This document shows positions 1-11,282 of a stretch of DNA of 64,000 bases, one piece after another. Origin of the DNA: Botryococcus braunii (lineage: Eukaryota; Chlorophyta; Trebouxiophyceae); contig KV908351.1 in NCBI GenBank assembly GCA_002005505.1, forward strand, positions 623,678 to 687,677, given 5' to 3'. Each line of letters begins with the position of its first letter. Position 1 is the first letter of the stretch. A program made the translations under genes and the position numbers. Under the pieces are notes generated by a model, which was not told where the DNA came from, ran no database searches, and saw only the letters and a program-made list of their open reading frames with translations.

Positions 1-365
1 ACAGTCGCTTAATTCAGGCTGTACATGTACACATGTGCGCCACACTGTCCTATATAGTCGCCTGTAAACCTACACCGTACTTGTCGCTCTCTTATATATG
101 CTTACGTATACGTAGGGGTACACCTATCGGACAAGGTCAGTCAGTTGTAATTGTACCTGTACATACACTCAAGAGTGTAACAGTGTGACTGCAGTCAGAC
201 TACAACACTGAGTGCACACGTGTACGTGCTTGTACAATCATAAATGAACATATCTTTAACTATGTACCTAACGTTACGCCTGGTTTCGCTGTCTCTAGGG
301 ACCTCAGCCATGGCCAGGTCTTACTTTACTTGCAATGTTTCGCTCGAGTATACAGCTGTCGAACA

Positions 366-447
366 GTGGCATGTATGTTATATAACCCGCCAGCTAAACA
401 CATACGTATATACGTTATATATACGTTTAGCTGGCGTGTTATGCCAC
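366..447. repeat. Imperfect fold-back repeat
   Basis: Arms of 18 nt at 382-399 and 425-442 are inverted copies with one mismatch, and outer arms at 366-372 and 441-447 also pair. The spacer is AT-rich. No gene is seen here. Confidence 0.6.
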
Positions 448-496
448 TAGTGCTGCTCGACAGTATGTGTGTTGGAGAAGTCACATGCACACGAAT

Positions 497-498
<2 letters not shown>

Positions 499-567
<69 letters not shown>

Positions 568-586
568 CACATGTACACACACACAT

Positions 587-647
<61 letters not shown>
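499..647. repeat. (AC)n microsatellite with ATGTACAC interruptions
   Basis: This is a dinucleotide AC run broken in the middle by several ATGTACAC units. Long His/Thr or Cys/Val reading frames through it are products of the repeat and are not genes. Confidence 0.95.
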
Positions 648-648
<1 letters not shown>

Positions 649-781
649 CGACAAAGAGTTTGCCGAGCAGCATATGCAGTGTGCCGTTCGCCAAACTCTA
701 GTGGTAGCTGCATCTGATCGCAGTTTGCAAATTGAGATCAACACTTGCTTCCTGCAGCAGCTTGCCTCCCTAGACCTCATC

Positions 782-912
782 TGCTTGCATAATATTAATT
801 GAGGTCACGGTTCCTATTAATTGAGGTCACGGTTCAATAGTTAATCATAATATTAATTGAGGTCACGGTTCAATAGTTAATTATAAAATTTTAATTGAGG
901 TCACGGTTCACG
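782..912. repeat. Short tandem repeat, about four copies
   Basis: The core ATTAATTGAGGTCACGGTTC recurs four times with AT-rich spacers of varying length. No coding potential is seen in 650-1030. Confidence 0.8.
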
Positions 913-1025
913 AGCTAGAGGTTGCGCAGACATGTATATACTATGCTGCGGCGTCTACATGGTGATCTGCTAATATGGACGTACGTGCATCTACGGACGT
1001 ACGTGCGTGCACCTAACCGTGACGG

Positions 1026-1030
1026 ACGTG
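1026..1030. repeat. Target site duplication, left copy
   Basis: ACGTG immediately precedes the 5' LTR and is repeated exactly at 6069-6073 after the 3' LTR. Five bases is the usual size for Ty1/copia integration. Confidence 0.85.
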
Positions 1031-1732
1031 TGTTGAGTTGTGAACATACATTATAGAATGCCTTGTGCTTTAGGTGATCTTCAAATGTACATTATTAGGA
1101 TACGGGTCCACTATCCACATAAGGTACCTCAAGACACGTTCGCATGAGGTCTATTTCGAACATAAGGTACAATCTGATCTAGATTACGCGTTAGTGTGAA
1201 AGGACTATTAAAGCTGCGATCACCGCATAGTCGAGCAACTGGTTTGGAAAGATACTGGGCACATAAGGATGCCAGTCTTGTTCATGCAGTTGCATGTGTC
1301 TAAAGAGCAGACAGTCGTCAAGGACTGTAGCTGGAGAGGCACGAACTTACGACCTGTCTGCTTGCTTACAGGTGCGGTGACGCAGGGTGTGTATTGGTAA
1401 TGTGTTCATGTTTGATTGCTTGTTTGGAAGTGAACCATCTTAGTGTACAATCAAGTCTCCCAAACAGCTAAGGGACGGAGTCTTGATTGAGTATAGGAAG
1501 GTACTTGCTTTCAGCCGTCCGGAGCTTATCCGTGTGTAGATGCTCATTGACAGATCAACGTGTAACGGAACTGGTTTGGAAAGATACTAGGCACATAAGG
1601 ATGCCAGTCTTGTTCATGCAGTTGCATGTGTCTAAAGAGCAGACAGTCGTCAAGGACTGTAGCTGGAGAGGCACGAACTTACGACCTGTCTGCTTGCTTA
1701 CAGGATACGCCACTGCCCATAACCTTTTTACA
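1031..1732 (+). repeat. 5' LTR of copia element
   Basis: It starts TGTTGAG and ends TTTTTACA. It matches the 3' LTR except for one 17-bp insertion there. A 135-bp direct repeat lies inside the LTR (1237-1371 and 1569-1703), so short reading frames in the LTR appear twice in each copy and four times in the window. Confidence 0.93.
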
Positions 1733-1747
1733 GGTTATGGGCCCACC
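1733..1747 (+). other. Primer-binding site, initiator tRNA-Met anticodon-arm type
   Basis: GGTTATGGGCCCACC directly follows the LTR. It is complementary to the anticodon arm of initiator tRNA-Met (GGGCCCAUAACC), the kind of half-tRNA primer known for Drosophila copia, rather than to a tRNA 3' end. The same bases are also complementary to the LTR end at 1715-1724. Confidence 0.75.
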
Positions 1748-2520
1748 CAACTCTGGGTGCTGAGGACAAGCCGATATGTGGTTCTTGGGCAAGGCAGTGG
1801 TGGCCAGCGGACACTACACAAGTCTACGCCAGTCCCACAGGGAGCGACAGCCCCGCAGTTTTGTACCCCGCCTTCATGTCGCAGTACGTGCTTCAGAATC
1901 CATTCGAATGGATTCTGAAATGCCAAGAAATCTTGGCAGTTTCATCCGCAAGGGGAGCTGGTGAAATCCCGGTTGGAAAGGGACAAGGCGGAAGGCCACC
2001 TTGGGGTGGAGGAGTGAAATTTTGAGTGCATATGGGAGGTTGTGTATGATTTTGGTCCTGAAGTTGTGAGTGTGTGGCTCAATGAGTTGAGAGAGGAAGT
2101 GATGCTCCTGTGTTACAGTAAGTGAAGTGGTTGAGAGGTGAACCAATAGAAAGGCTTCTTTTAAAGTCTGTCACACACTTAACGCTGGAGATCAAGGGGG
2201 TCAGATTTACAAAAGTAGTAATGAATGACCTCTACCCACTGACAGCACGTGTGATACTCAGCAGGAAGAAGTGGGTGGACCCTAGGGAGCCCCCACCCAG
2301 GTATTGGTAGACACCATGAGCAACAGTACAGGTACTGCAGCATGTGGATGGGCCTACATATGTGTTGTATGTGTATGCGTGTGTAAAGATGTCCATGAGC
2401 TAGGGCTTGAAAGACATTGATTGTGTGTGTAGACACAGCCAGGAGTTGGTGCAATATGGTGGTAAGGGACTTTTGGTTCCCCAGTCCACTGAGCACATTC
2501 TTATTGTGGTTTGCGCTGCT

Positions 2521-2687
2521 ACTCGCTGATGGCTAGTCCCTAATGTTGAGGGTGAGAAAGGCTGATCAGGTGTCGCGTTCGGACTCGCTGATGGCTAGTC
2601 CCTAATGTTGAGGGTGAGACAGGCTGATCAGGTGTCGCGTTCGGACTCGCTGATGGCTTGCCCCTAATGTTGAGGGTGAGAAATGCT
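2521..2687. repeat. 62-bp tandem repeat inside the copia element
   Basis: Units start at 2521, 2583 and 2645, the last partial, each beginning ACTCGCTGATGGCT. They lie in the non-coding interior and may be part of the element's untranslated leader. Confidence 0.85.
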
Positions 2688-3018
2688 AAATCGGGAGTCG
2701 TGTGCCTCATTGAACTGTCGTGCAGTTGCGGAGTCAAGACCTCTTATCGGAACTGCTGTGTAATCAATGTCATGACTTGTCTTATGTGCCTGGCATTACT
2801 TCCATGTTTTCCAGAGTGTGAAACTAGACATTGACTGGTTGTGTCTGGTCAATGATGTGTAGTCAATGCGATGTGTGGCTGATGTTGTGTGGCCAACGCG
2901 GTTTTCAAAGTTTGAGTGGTCCTACATAGGGTCATAAATGGGTCCAGTGTGGCTTGTGAGACCTCTCTATGTGTGTCTGTGTATGTGGTGTTGTGAAAAT
3001 CCCTAAGAAAGGTATTTT

Positions 3019-3504
3019 GACTTGGTGTTGAAAGTTTTTGGCTGACCAGGAGTGAGTTGTGGGTACCAGAAGGTTACAATTTTATCGTTGCGCAATGCAT
3101 GCGCTTCACGCCCTGACCTACAATCTGGCATGGACCATGGGGTAATTGACCCAGAACGTTTAAGGGGATATACATGAATGACCTGGTGTTGAAAGTTTTT
3201 GGGCTGACCAGGAGTGAGTTCTGGGTACCAGAAGATTACAATTTTATCGTTGCGCAATGCATGCGCTTCACGCCCTTACCTACCCTCTGGCATGGACCAT
3301 AGGGTAATTGACCCAGAATGTTTAAGGTGATATACATGAATGACCTGGTGTTGAAAGTTTTTGGGCTGACCAGGAGTGAGTTGTGGGTACCAGAAAGATT
3401 ACAATTTTATCGTTGCGCAATGCATGCGCTTCACGCCCTGACCTACTGTCTGGCATGGACCATAGGGTAATTGACCCAGAAAGTTTAAGGTGATATACAT
3501 GAAT
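3019..3504. repeat. About 162-bp tandem repeat, three copies, inside the copia element
   Basis: Units start at 3019, 3180 and 3342 and share the core TATCGTTGCGCAATGCATGC. They are over 90 percent alike by eye. No protein is encoded in a shared frame. Confidence 0.9.
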
Positions 3505-4872
3505 GACTCTAGGAATGCAAAGAGGTGCAGTTGGGGGAGAAATAGCTGCAAGTTAGTCTTAATCCATGGTGCGGGCTACACAATGGATATGAGTGTTAGA
3601 TGGGCCAAATTATGAACACCAAAAAATTGCTAACATGTAAAGCTAATTCTGATATGACATGGAAAAGAATTGGTTTCTGAGGACACTGAATTAATTTGAA
3701 GAGTTTTGGGTTAATCTGTGACATAATGTGTGGTCAGGGGAAGCTCATCAGTTATCGTTGCGCGCGTGCGCGCGTTGCGCTTTTCGCGCATTTGGATGTT
3801 GAGTAGCCTGATGTCTAGTAGTGATGATGAAAAGGATCTACTGTGCTGAACATGAGGTTACTGATAGGTAACTGTGATGACCTTAGCTCCTCCAGCTGAG
3901 GATGGTGATATTTGACCCAACACACGTAAGCGTTGGTGACTTTGTAAGTCATGTGTATTGTTGCAGCAACGCCCTTAGAGATTGATCATAGTACTGATGG
4001 TGTATAGATAAGACTTCTTTTAAGGGTTATGTGTATAAATAGGGTAGAGGTGAGCTACCATCATTGTGACCAATACGAGTCAGCTTTGGGTGGTAGAATT
4101 GTCAGTTACAGACAATTCAATCCTAAGGCCTTGATGCATCGGTGCACCCTCACGTTAGAAAGCTAGACCGGGATAGCCGTTAAAATCAATGAAAGCTAGA
4201 GAGAGTTCTTAGAGATAGCCACAGAGCCAAGTTTGGTAGTTGTGGCCATATGTGAGAAATCTTGAAAAATTCCAGATGAAAGTTGTTGATATCCAGACTC
4301 TAAGTTATATAACATGAAACATAGTTGTTAGATGCGTTTTTGGGTGCACGTCGCTTGTAACGGTGTCTGTTTAGTCTTGATGCTTCAAATCCTTAACCAA
4401 ATACAAGTATAGAGGTTGGAGAAATATAAGTTGATTGACGGACCGTGAAACATGTAATAGCACTTCCAGGGGAAGCAATGTGAGTTAGTGCAAGACAACT
4501 TGAAAGTACTCAAGCAGTAAGTCCTGGGTCATGTTGGTTGTGCAAGTATTGGCCTCCATATGGTGATAGAAAGGGAACTCACACAGGAAATCACGGTCGC
4601 AACTAGTGTCGATGTTGCGCCGCGGACAAAAGGGTCAGATGAAATGTATGGGGGGCTTTGAAAGTGAGGGGATGGATTTTGAGTTTACATGTATGTTTAG
4701 CTGTCATGATCATCATGACGGGTACGTATTAAATTCATGTCGTCATTTGAACCCGTCGAGGAGACTAGTGTTCAATTGTTGTCAGAGGTATTACTACGGT
4801 ATACATGAGTGGTGTCTGTGGACTTAGAATAGCGTTGCAAAACGTTGGAAAGGGTGTGTGTGAGGATGGTCG

Positions 4873-5273
4873 TGAAGTTGATACTCCAATGTTCATGGAC
4901 TTTGTGGCTAGCAGCATGCTCGAGTCCAAGGATGTGGAGTCAGTAGGGTCAGGCACTCCTGGCCATCGGTATTGTGAGCTTAAAGGGTCACTGCGGTACA
5001 TTGCCAACACCACCAGATCTGACATTGCATAGGCAGTTGGTGTGTTGCCAAGGTACAGAATGAGCCCTACCACTTCGCACTGGAGTGAAGCCATTCGAGT
5101 GCTGAAGTATCTTAGGGACACCCGAGAGTTAGATTTAACTCTTGGAGGGAAGGTACGCGAGCGTGAAGGCTTTGTGGATGCCACTATGCTAGGGAGGCCA
5201 TAGGAAAGGGGCTGGCAGATATCACCTATGTGGAATCTGCTCATTATGTGGCTGACGTATGACCAAACCACTT
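4873..5273 (+). pseudogene. Remnant of copia reverse transcriptase / RNase H
   Basis: One frame reads the copia-type stretch with GSLRYIANTTRSDIA and, after an in-frame TAG near 5030, the conserved run HWSEAIRVLKYLRDTREL. After a deletion, another frame reads AREAIGKGLADITYV and, past a stop, a TKPLNQ-like end. These match the end of the copia reverse transcriptase and the last part of RNase H. The catalytic middle of RNase H and the YVDD region are missing. The protein cannot be functional. Confidence 0.8.
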
Positions 5274-5337
5274 AACCAGTCCGTGGTGTTAGTCATAGGG
5301 ATTCACTAGGACTGAGAAGATACACATAAAGCATGCA

Positions 5338-5349
5338 GGCAAGGGGAAG
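5338..5349 (+). other. Polypurine tract
   Basis: GGCAAGGGGAAG lies immediately upstream of the 3' LTR, as expected for the plus-strand DNA primer of an LTR element. Confidence 0.75.
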
Positions 5350-6068
5350 TGTTGAGTTGTGAACATACATTATAGAATGCCTTGTGCTTTAGGTGATCTT
5401 CAAATGTACATTATTAGGATACGTATCCTAATAATATACGGGTCCACTATCCACATAAGGTACCTCAAGACACGTTCGCATGAGGTCTATTTCGAACATA
5501 AGGTACAATCTGATCTAGATTACGCGTTAGTGTGAAAGGACTATTAAAGCTGCGATCACCGCATAGTCGAGCAACTGGTTTGGAAAGATACTGGGCACAT
5601 AAGGATGCCAGTCTTGTTCATGCAGTTGCATGTGTCTAAAGAGCAGACAGTCGTCAAGGACTGTAGCTGGAGAGGCACGAACTTACGACCTGTCTGCTTG
5701 CTTACAGGTGCGGTGACGCAGGGTGTGTATTGGTAATGTGTTCATGTTTGATTGCTTGTTTGGAAGTGAACCATCTTAGTGTACAATCAAGTCTCCCAAA
5801 CAGCTAAGGGACGGAGTCTTGATTGAGTATAGGAAGGTACTTGCTTTCAGCCGTCCGGAGCTTATCCGTGTGTAGATGCTCATTGACAGATCAACGTGTA
5901 ACGGAACTGGTTTGGAAAGATACTAGGCACATAAGGATGCCAGTCTTGTTCATGCAGTTGCATGTGTCTAAAGAGCAGACAGTCGTCAAGGACTGTAGCT
6001 GGAGAGGCACGAACTTACGACCTGTCTGCTTGCTTACAGGATACGCCACTGCCCATAACCTTTTTACA
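5350..6068 (+). repeat. 3' LTR of copia element
   Basis: It is identical by eye to the 5' LTR apart from a 17-bp insertion near 5420 that makes a local palindrome around ATTAGGATACGTATCCTAAT. It is followed by the ACGTG duplication at 6069-6073. Confidence 0.93.
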
Positions 6069-6370
6069 ACGTGCACGTGGTCAGCACATGACTCTGTGGT
6101 CGTCAGCACATCAGCATGCATGCAGACGCGGCAGCATAGTAGTAGTTGAACGGTTGGCAGTGATAGAACTTAACACCTGCATTTGTTTATAATAAACTGC
6201 GCCTGATAGAACTTAACGCCTGCAATAAACTTAATTATATTGCTTAAGAACACCCTTGTTGTGTTTGTGACGACGGCCTTGAGGCGTTAATGTGCCGATT
6301 CGTACGTACGGCAGCGCTCTCTTGAGAGATATCCAGCCTATAGGGTAGCTAGATAGGTAGCCTATAGTCT

Positions 6371-6635
6371 AGCTAGATCCTCACCCAGGCTAGATCCTCA
6401 CCCAGGCTAGATCCTTACCCAGGCTAGATCCTCACCCAGCCTAGATCCTCACCCAGGCTAGATCCTCACCCAGGCTAGATCCTCACCCAGGCTAGATCCT
6501 CACCCAGCCTAGATCCTCACCCAGCCTAGATCCTCACGCAGCCTAGATCCTCACCCAGCCTAGATCCTCACGCAGCCTAGATCCTCACCCAGCCTAGATC
6601 CTCACGCAGCCTAGATCCTCACCCAGCCTAGATCC
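6371..6635. repeat. 17-bp minisatellite, about 15 copies
   Basis: The unit is CTAGATCCTCACCCAGG, with the last base G or C and an occasional CACGC variant. It has no unique spacers, so it is not a CRISPR array. Confidence 0.95.
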
Positions 6636-7740
6636 GAGAACAACAGGCTGCCCCTACTTGTGCCGCTCTCGCAGCCTCCTTGGCATAGGAGTCCTTGCCC
6701 ATAAATGACCTGTTAACATTAATTACTGTTAACAATAACAATAACAATAACGTTATAGGTTTTGATAAAGACGTTGTTTCTGACGTGCTTCATTTGGCCT
6801 TGCTAAAGCGCCGGAAGCTTCTGGATCATTTGTGAGCCATCATGCACGCATACACGCGTATACATATTTGCGCAGCAGTCTGCTCACCAACAACTCTTCC
6901 TGTGCTACTGGCACAGGAAGATTTGGTGCACACACGCGGAGCGGAAGGCGACCTAGCGGAGGTCGCCGGGCCCCTAGGGGCCGCCGGCCCTGCGGGACTC
7001 CCGCCGCTGGAGCCTATTTATAGGACACCGGTGAAGTACGTCTTCGGATGTGCCCAAAGCTTGCATGCAGCTTCGTGCAGGAATCTTGGGAAAACGCCAT
7101 TCTGTGTTCTATTTCATTTGTGTTGGCAATTAAATAAATAGATTTGTTTGATTCCTTACTTCACCACCTTTCCGTGCCAAGAAAAGGATACCCCCAGCAA
7201 TCGGAAACGACTGAAGAAAGGCGAGGTCGGTCCGCGAGGGATCTGACAGAAATCTGATGCATCTTGTATGAAAGAATGTTTTAAAGTAGTAATTATGGCT
7301 TTAAGTCATGAAGGTCTTTGATTTGGCATTGCTTGCGGTGTTCTCTGACATGTCCACCCTGTTCGGAAGCGGCCCACACATTGATACGGCTTAGAAGATC
7401 GTGTGGCCTGTATTTGCTCTAAGAAAGCACGTCTTTATGACATTCGGTGGTGATGGGTTTCCGAAAATGGTGCCCGTGCCTTGTAAACGAAGATTGCATG
7501 CTCGAAGAAATACGCCAAGGGCCATCGGGTTTTTACAATTTACCACATCAAATAACGCTAAAACGTTCATATCGAAATATGTGGAGCGTATATTCCTGAC
7601 TCGGAATCGAGCATACGGGTGTTTCTTGCACAGGTGGGGTCCATAAAGATCTCCGGCTCCATGCCGCCGACGTAATTCACACGAGACAGCAAAGTAACGC
7701 AAAGGGCTCTGCCCAAAGGGGCAAGGCCTGAGTACCACCC
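6636..7740. other. Upstream region of the secreted-protein gene
   Basis: No gene is recognised. A 99-codon frame at 6842-7141 contains a GC-rich Ala/Gly/Pro stretch but has no support. The 5' untranslated region and promoter of the gene starting at 7741 should lie here. I cannot point to a certain TATA box or start site. Confidence 0.5.
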
Positions 7741-9553
7741 ATGACGTCTGCAAGAGGGCAGGAGGAGCTTCACAGATTCGGAAGGCTGACATGCTCAGCT
7801 GCATCAGCACTCATCATCACTCTTCTTCTACCATTACTGCCCTCACCAGCCCTCTGTAACCCTGCAGAAATGCCTGCAAGTGCACCTGAGCTATCCACAT
7901 CTTGGGCAGCAGCCAGCGCCGCCGCTCCAGACACCGAGCCAACTGAGGGACTGACCACCTCCTTCAAGGCGGTACACCGCCTCCCAACTTCCGGACCTGC
8001 AGAGGCCGAGGCACTGGACACAGAGGTCTTCCTCGGAGCAGAAACCCTAAAGGGCCGTCCCTACGTCCACGCCGCAGCCCCTTTCCATGCAAACCCTTCA
8101 GACAAAAAGGATTCCGCAAGCGGTCATCGCAGCTCGGCTCCCGTAGGCGCCAAGGGACCCTCCCCAAAGTTCTCCAACGTCGTGGCAGCGGCTGCCCGCA
8201 AGGCAGCAGACAAGCTGGACGACGCGAGCACTGACAGTCCCTCACAGGGCGCCGCTCCCTCCACAAGCGTCTTTCAGCATGGCGGGTACCCCGGCTTCGC
8301 CCCGTCAAAGCGCCCAGCGGTACACGCTCCCGCCCCAGCCAGAGACGATGAGGAGGACCCTGACACCGAATCTGCCGGTGCCCAGAAACCCAAAGTGCAG
8401 TCCGCGGCTCCCCTGGATGACGAGGAGGCTCCAGAGCAGACCGACACAATCAAGGCCCGCTCAGGGTACCCGGGGTTTGCCCCCAGCATCATGCATGACC
8501 TGGTCCGCCCCCCCGCGGAACCCATAGATGACGAGGAGACCGACGAGGCAGAGGCCGAGGGCAAGACCACGGAGCGGTCCCCCAAGGTATCGTTGTCGGG
8601 CAAGGCGCCGTCCCCAAGCAAGTCAAAGAAGTCCCCAGGTACCAAGGGCCCCGCGGCGGCCCCGCCGCCCATAACCTCAGCGGACGTCCGAGCCGTGGAT
8701 CAGCGCGGGCAGCCCCCGCGGGCAGACACGGGCCGCCGTCGCGAGTCTCACAAGACCCGCACGGCAACGCACGCAGCCAAGGGCCCCGCCCAGGCTCCCA
8801 AGAGCTTGCCGCACGGGTCCCCGGTCCCAGCCGCGGAACCGGTCCCCGCCGCCGCCCCCAAGCCGGGATCCCCGCACCTCGCCCCTGCCCCCAAGCCTGC
8901 CTCCGGACCCGCGACTCCCGAGGAGCAAGCCATTGCTGCCGCTCTTCTCCTCCAAGCCCTCATGAACCAGACGTCCCTGGGAGCCTCCTCATATGGGCCC
9001 GAGACCGCCCCCATCCCCATCCCTCTCAGAGCGGGACCTCCATCCACAGCCGCGGAGGCTCCCGAGGTCCTGACCCCCCTTGGCCTCCTTCTCAACGGTC
9101 TCGGGGGACTGGAAAACAGCACAAAGAGGAGCGACCTTCAGTTGCTTACCAATATCGGCAACCGCCCGTGGTCCATGTTGGGCGAGTTTGGAACCGCGTT
9201 CGGGCTAATTGCGAACGGGAGCTACGCGCCCGCGCCGGCGCCCTGCCTGCCGAAAGAGGCGAACAAGACGTCGTTGGGAGCAGCAGACGAAAAGGTGGGG
9301 GCGGCACCCGGTCCCCGCAAGGCGGCCCCGGGTTCCCGGGGACCGCCGGCTCAGGCGCCATCGTCCAAGGCCCGCCCGCATGCTCCCGCCCCCGCCCCCG
9401 CGCACTCCGGAATCCCCCGCGCTCAGCTCATGTCCTCCTTCCTGGCCTTCGTCCAAAACCGCGCCCAGGTTTCCGACTACGCGACCGTGCAGCGGCTTGC
9501 GCGCCTCATGCGAGAGGGATCCTCCTCCGAGGATGAGGAATCTCAGCCCGAGG
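7741..9553 (+). CDS. Secreted protein, exon 1: signal peptide and Pro/Ala-rich region
   Basis: The ATG at 7741 is chosen because a clear signal peptide follows. The exon encodes residues 1-604, with N-glycosylation sequons (NQTS, NSTK, NGSY, NKTS), many APAP runs and two GYPGFAPS modules. It ends after [10 protein letters not shown] in phase 1 with donor GTGCCG. Open frame continues past the donor to 9780, but composition changes at once to a simple AG-rich intron. Confidence 0.8.
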
Positions 9554-11240
9554 GTGCCGTCCCACCTTCTTTCTCTTTCCCATATGTATTTTCATACATT
9601 TTTTCACCCTTAGTCTCACATGTATATTTGATACACACACACAGAGGGGGAGAGACAGAAGGAGATGGGGGGTGGGGGCGGGAAAGAGGAATGGAATGGA
9701 GAAAGACAGCGCACCCTAATCCTGTCGGCCCTCCCTTTCCGTATGTCACCGAGACCAAAGTCGCCGACATCTTTGATTGATCTTCGCTTGATCGCCAACA
9801 TCTTCGTTTGATCTGAAACCACCCATGAACGAATTCCCACGTACGGCCACGCTCTTGCATTCCTGCAATAATCCTCTGATAAATTGTTGCTTGTTCCAAG
9901 GCATCTAGTGATAGCACTACATCAGGATATGTCAGGATCTCCAATACCAGTATTCCGGTACCCTCCGTTCCAAGTAACTCAAATAGCCCGGGTAATTCTC
10001 GAATCAAAGGCGGGGCAGATTTGAAAGCAAGCACAAACACAATGACCACAACTTGTTTGTTGTTGTCGTAAACCCCAGACCCGAAAACCAAAGGCTTCCA
10101 TGCTCGAGAAAAGGTAAAGTTTCTCTTCAAAGGTTCTCCCTACGCAAGCGAGAAGGACGAGCGGGGGCGTGTGCGTGCAGAGGCGGCTGCTGCCACAGAG
10201 GAGGAGGAGAGCTTGTCAACATCCCCGCTGACTCTGGGAGAGGAGGATGGCATGCCGGAGCTCCCGACCCGCGCGACGCTGTCGGAGATCGCCGACGACG
10301 CCGCCGAGGACGCGGGAGCGGAGATGGGCATCCACATGGGCCGCCCCTCTCGCAACGACAACAAAATCCACCTCACCCTCAACCCCGCCTCCATTGCCGA
10401 GAGCGCGCAGGTGCCCCCTGCCGCCATACCCAAACTAAGTTTTTCAAAGTTTAGGGTTTACATGGTTTCCAAGGGGTTCGGGTTGCAGGGTCTTTGTAGG
10501 TTTTGGGGGGTCGCAGGAGGTTTGGGTTTACAGGGTTTGGAGGGCCCTCCTTGCTCTACCACGCCCTGCATTACTTTACCGCTCCCTTCTGTGCGTCTGT
10601 GCTGCTGCTTTCCCAGTGACTCCCTCTCCCAGTGACTCTTTTCTCCCATCCTCCCCCCCCCCCCACCACATCGATTCTCAGCCACTCCGCAAGGCCGCTT
10701 TCCCTCGCTCTTGGGGAATGGGGGACTGCAACCGTGTTGCTGGATGTGCCTGCCTGTAACAGTGTTACTAACAGCTCTTCTGGATGAGCACTGGATCTGT
10801 GATGAGATCCGGTTGCGCTCCCGCAGGCGGTAGTGGACTCACTGCGGGACCAGCAGCCCGAGATTTCGGTTGAAGATACCCCGGAGACGGCCCCCAAGGA
10901 GGCCAGTGCTGAGGGAGTGGAGGCGGCTCCCAAGGCGGCTCCAAAGGCCAAAGACACCGCAGCGGAGGCTCCATCAGACTCCGAGGCTTTGCCCGAGCCC
11001 ATTGACATCCTGCCCTCTGTGACTGTGGAAGGGGAGACCGGTCCCCAGCCCAGCGGACTAGGCTCCCGCGACGTGACGCTGAGCTTGGACCCCGAAGAAA
11101 TAACCCAGGTGAGAGCCTGTGCGCTTTCTGCCGGTCTTCTTGTAACAATCGCATGTCACATGGATTTTGTGAAGCACATGGTGTCAGATTAGTCTAGGGG
11201 CACCAAGCGGCACAAAACACATCCAGGAGAGAGAGAGAGG

Positions 11241-11282
<42 letters not shown>

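Larger units (their letters stand above)
1031..6068 (+). mobile_element. Ty1/copia-type LTR retrotransposon, structurally complete, coding-dead
   Basis: The element is bounded by TG...CA LTRs (702 and 719 bp), flanked by the 5-bp duplication ACGTG, has a primer-binding site right after the 5' LTR and a purine tract right before the 3' LTR. The interior of about 3.6 kb is too short for a full gag-pol. Only remnants of the end of reverse transcriptase and of RNase H can be read (about 4870-5270), with in-frame stops, a frameshift and an internal deletion. No gag, protease or integrase is recognisable. The LTRs are almost identical, so the copy looks young and was probably moved by proteins from another element. 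Superfamily: Ty1/copia, from the reverse-transcriptase/RNase H motifs and the primer type. Confidence 0.9.

Noticed and set aside
6371..6635. Possible CRISPR array
   Set aside because: The 17-bp units follow each other directly with no unique spacers, and the window is eukaryotic.
6842..7141. 99-codon frame with an Ala/Gly/Pro-rich stretch
   Set aside because: There is no family resemblance, no signal peptide and no splice partners. The GC-rich part is short.
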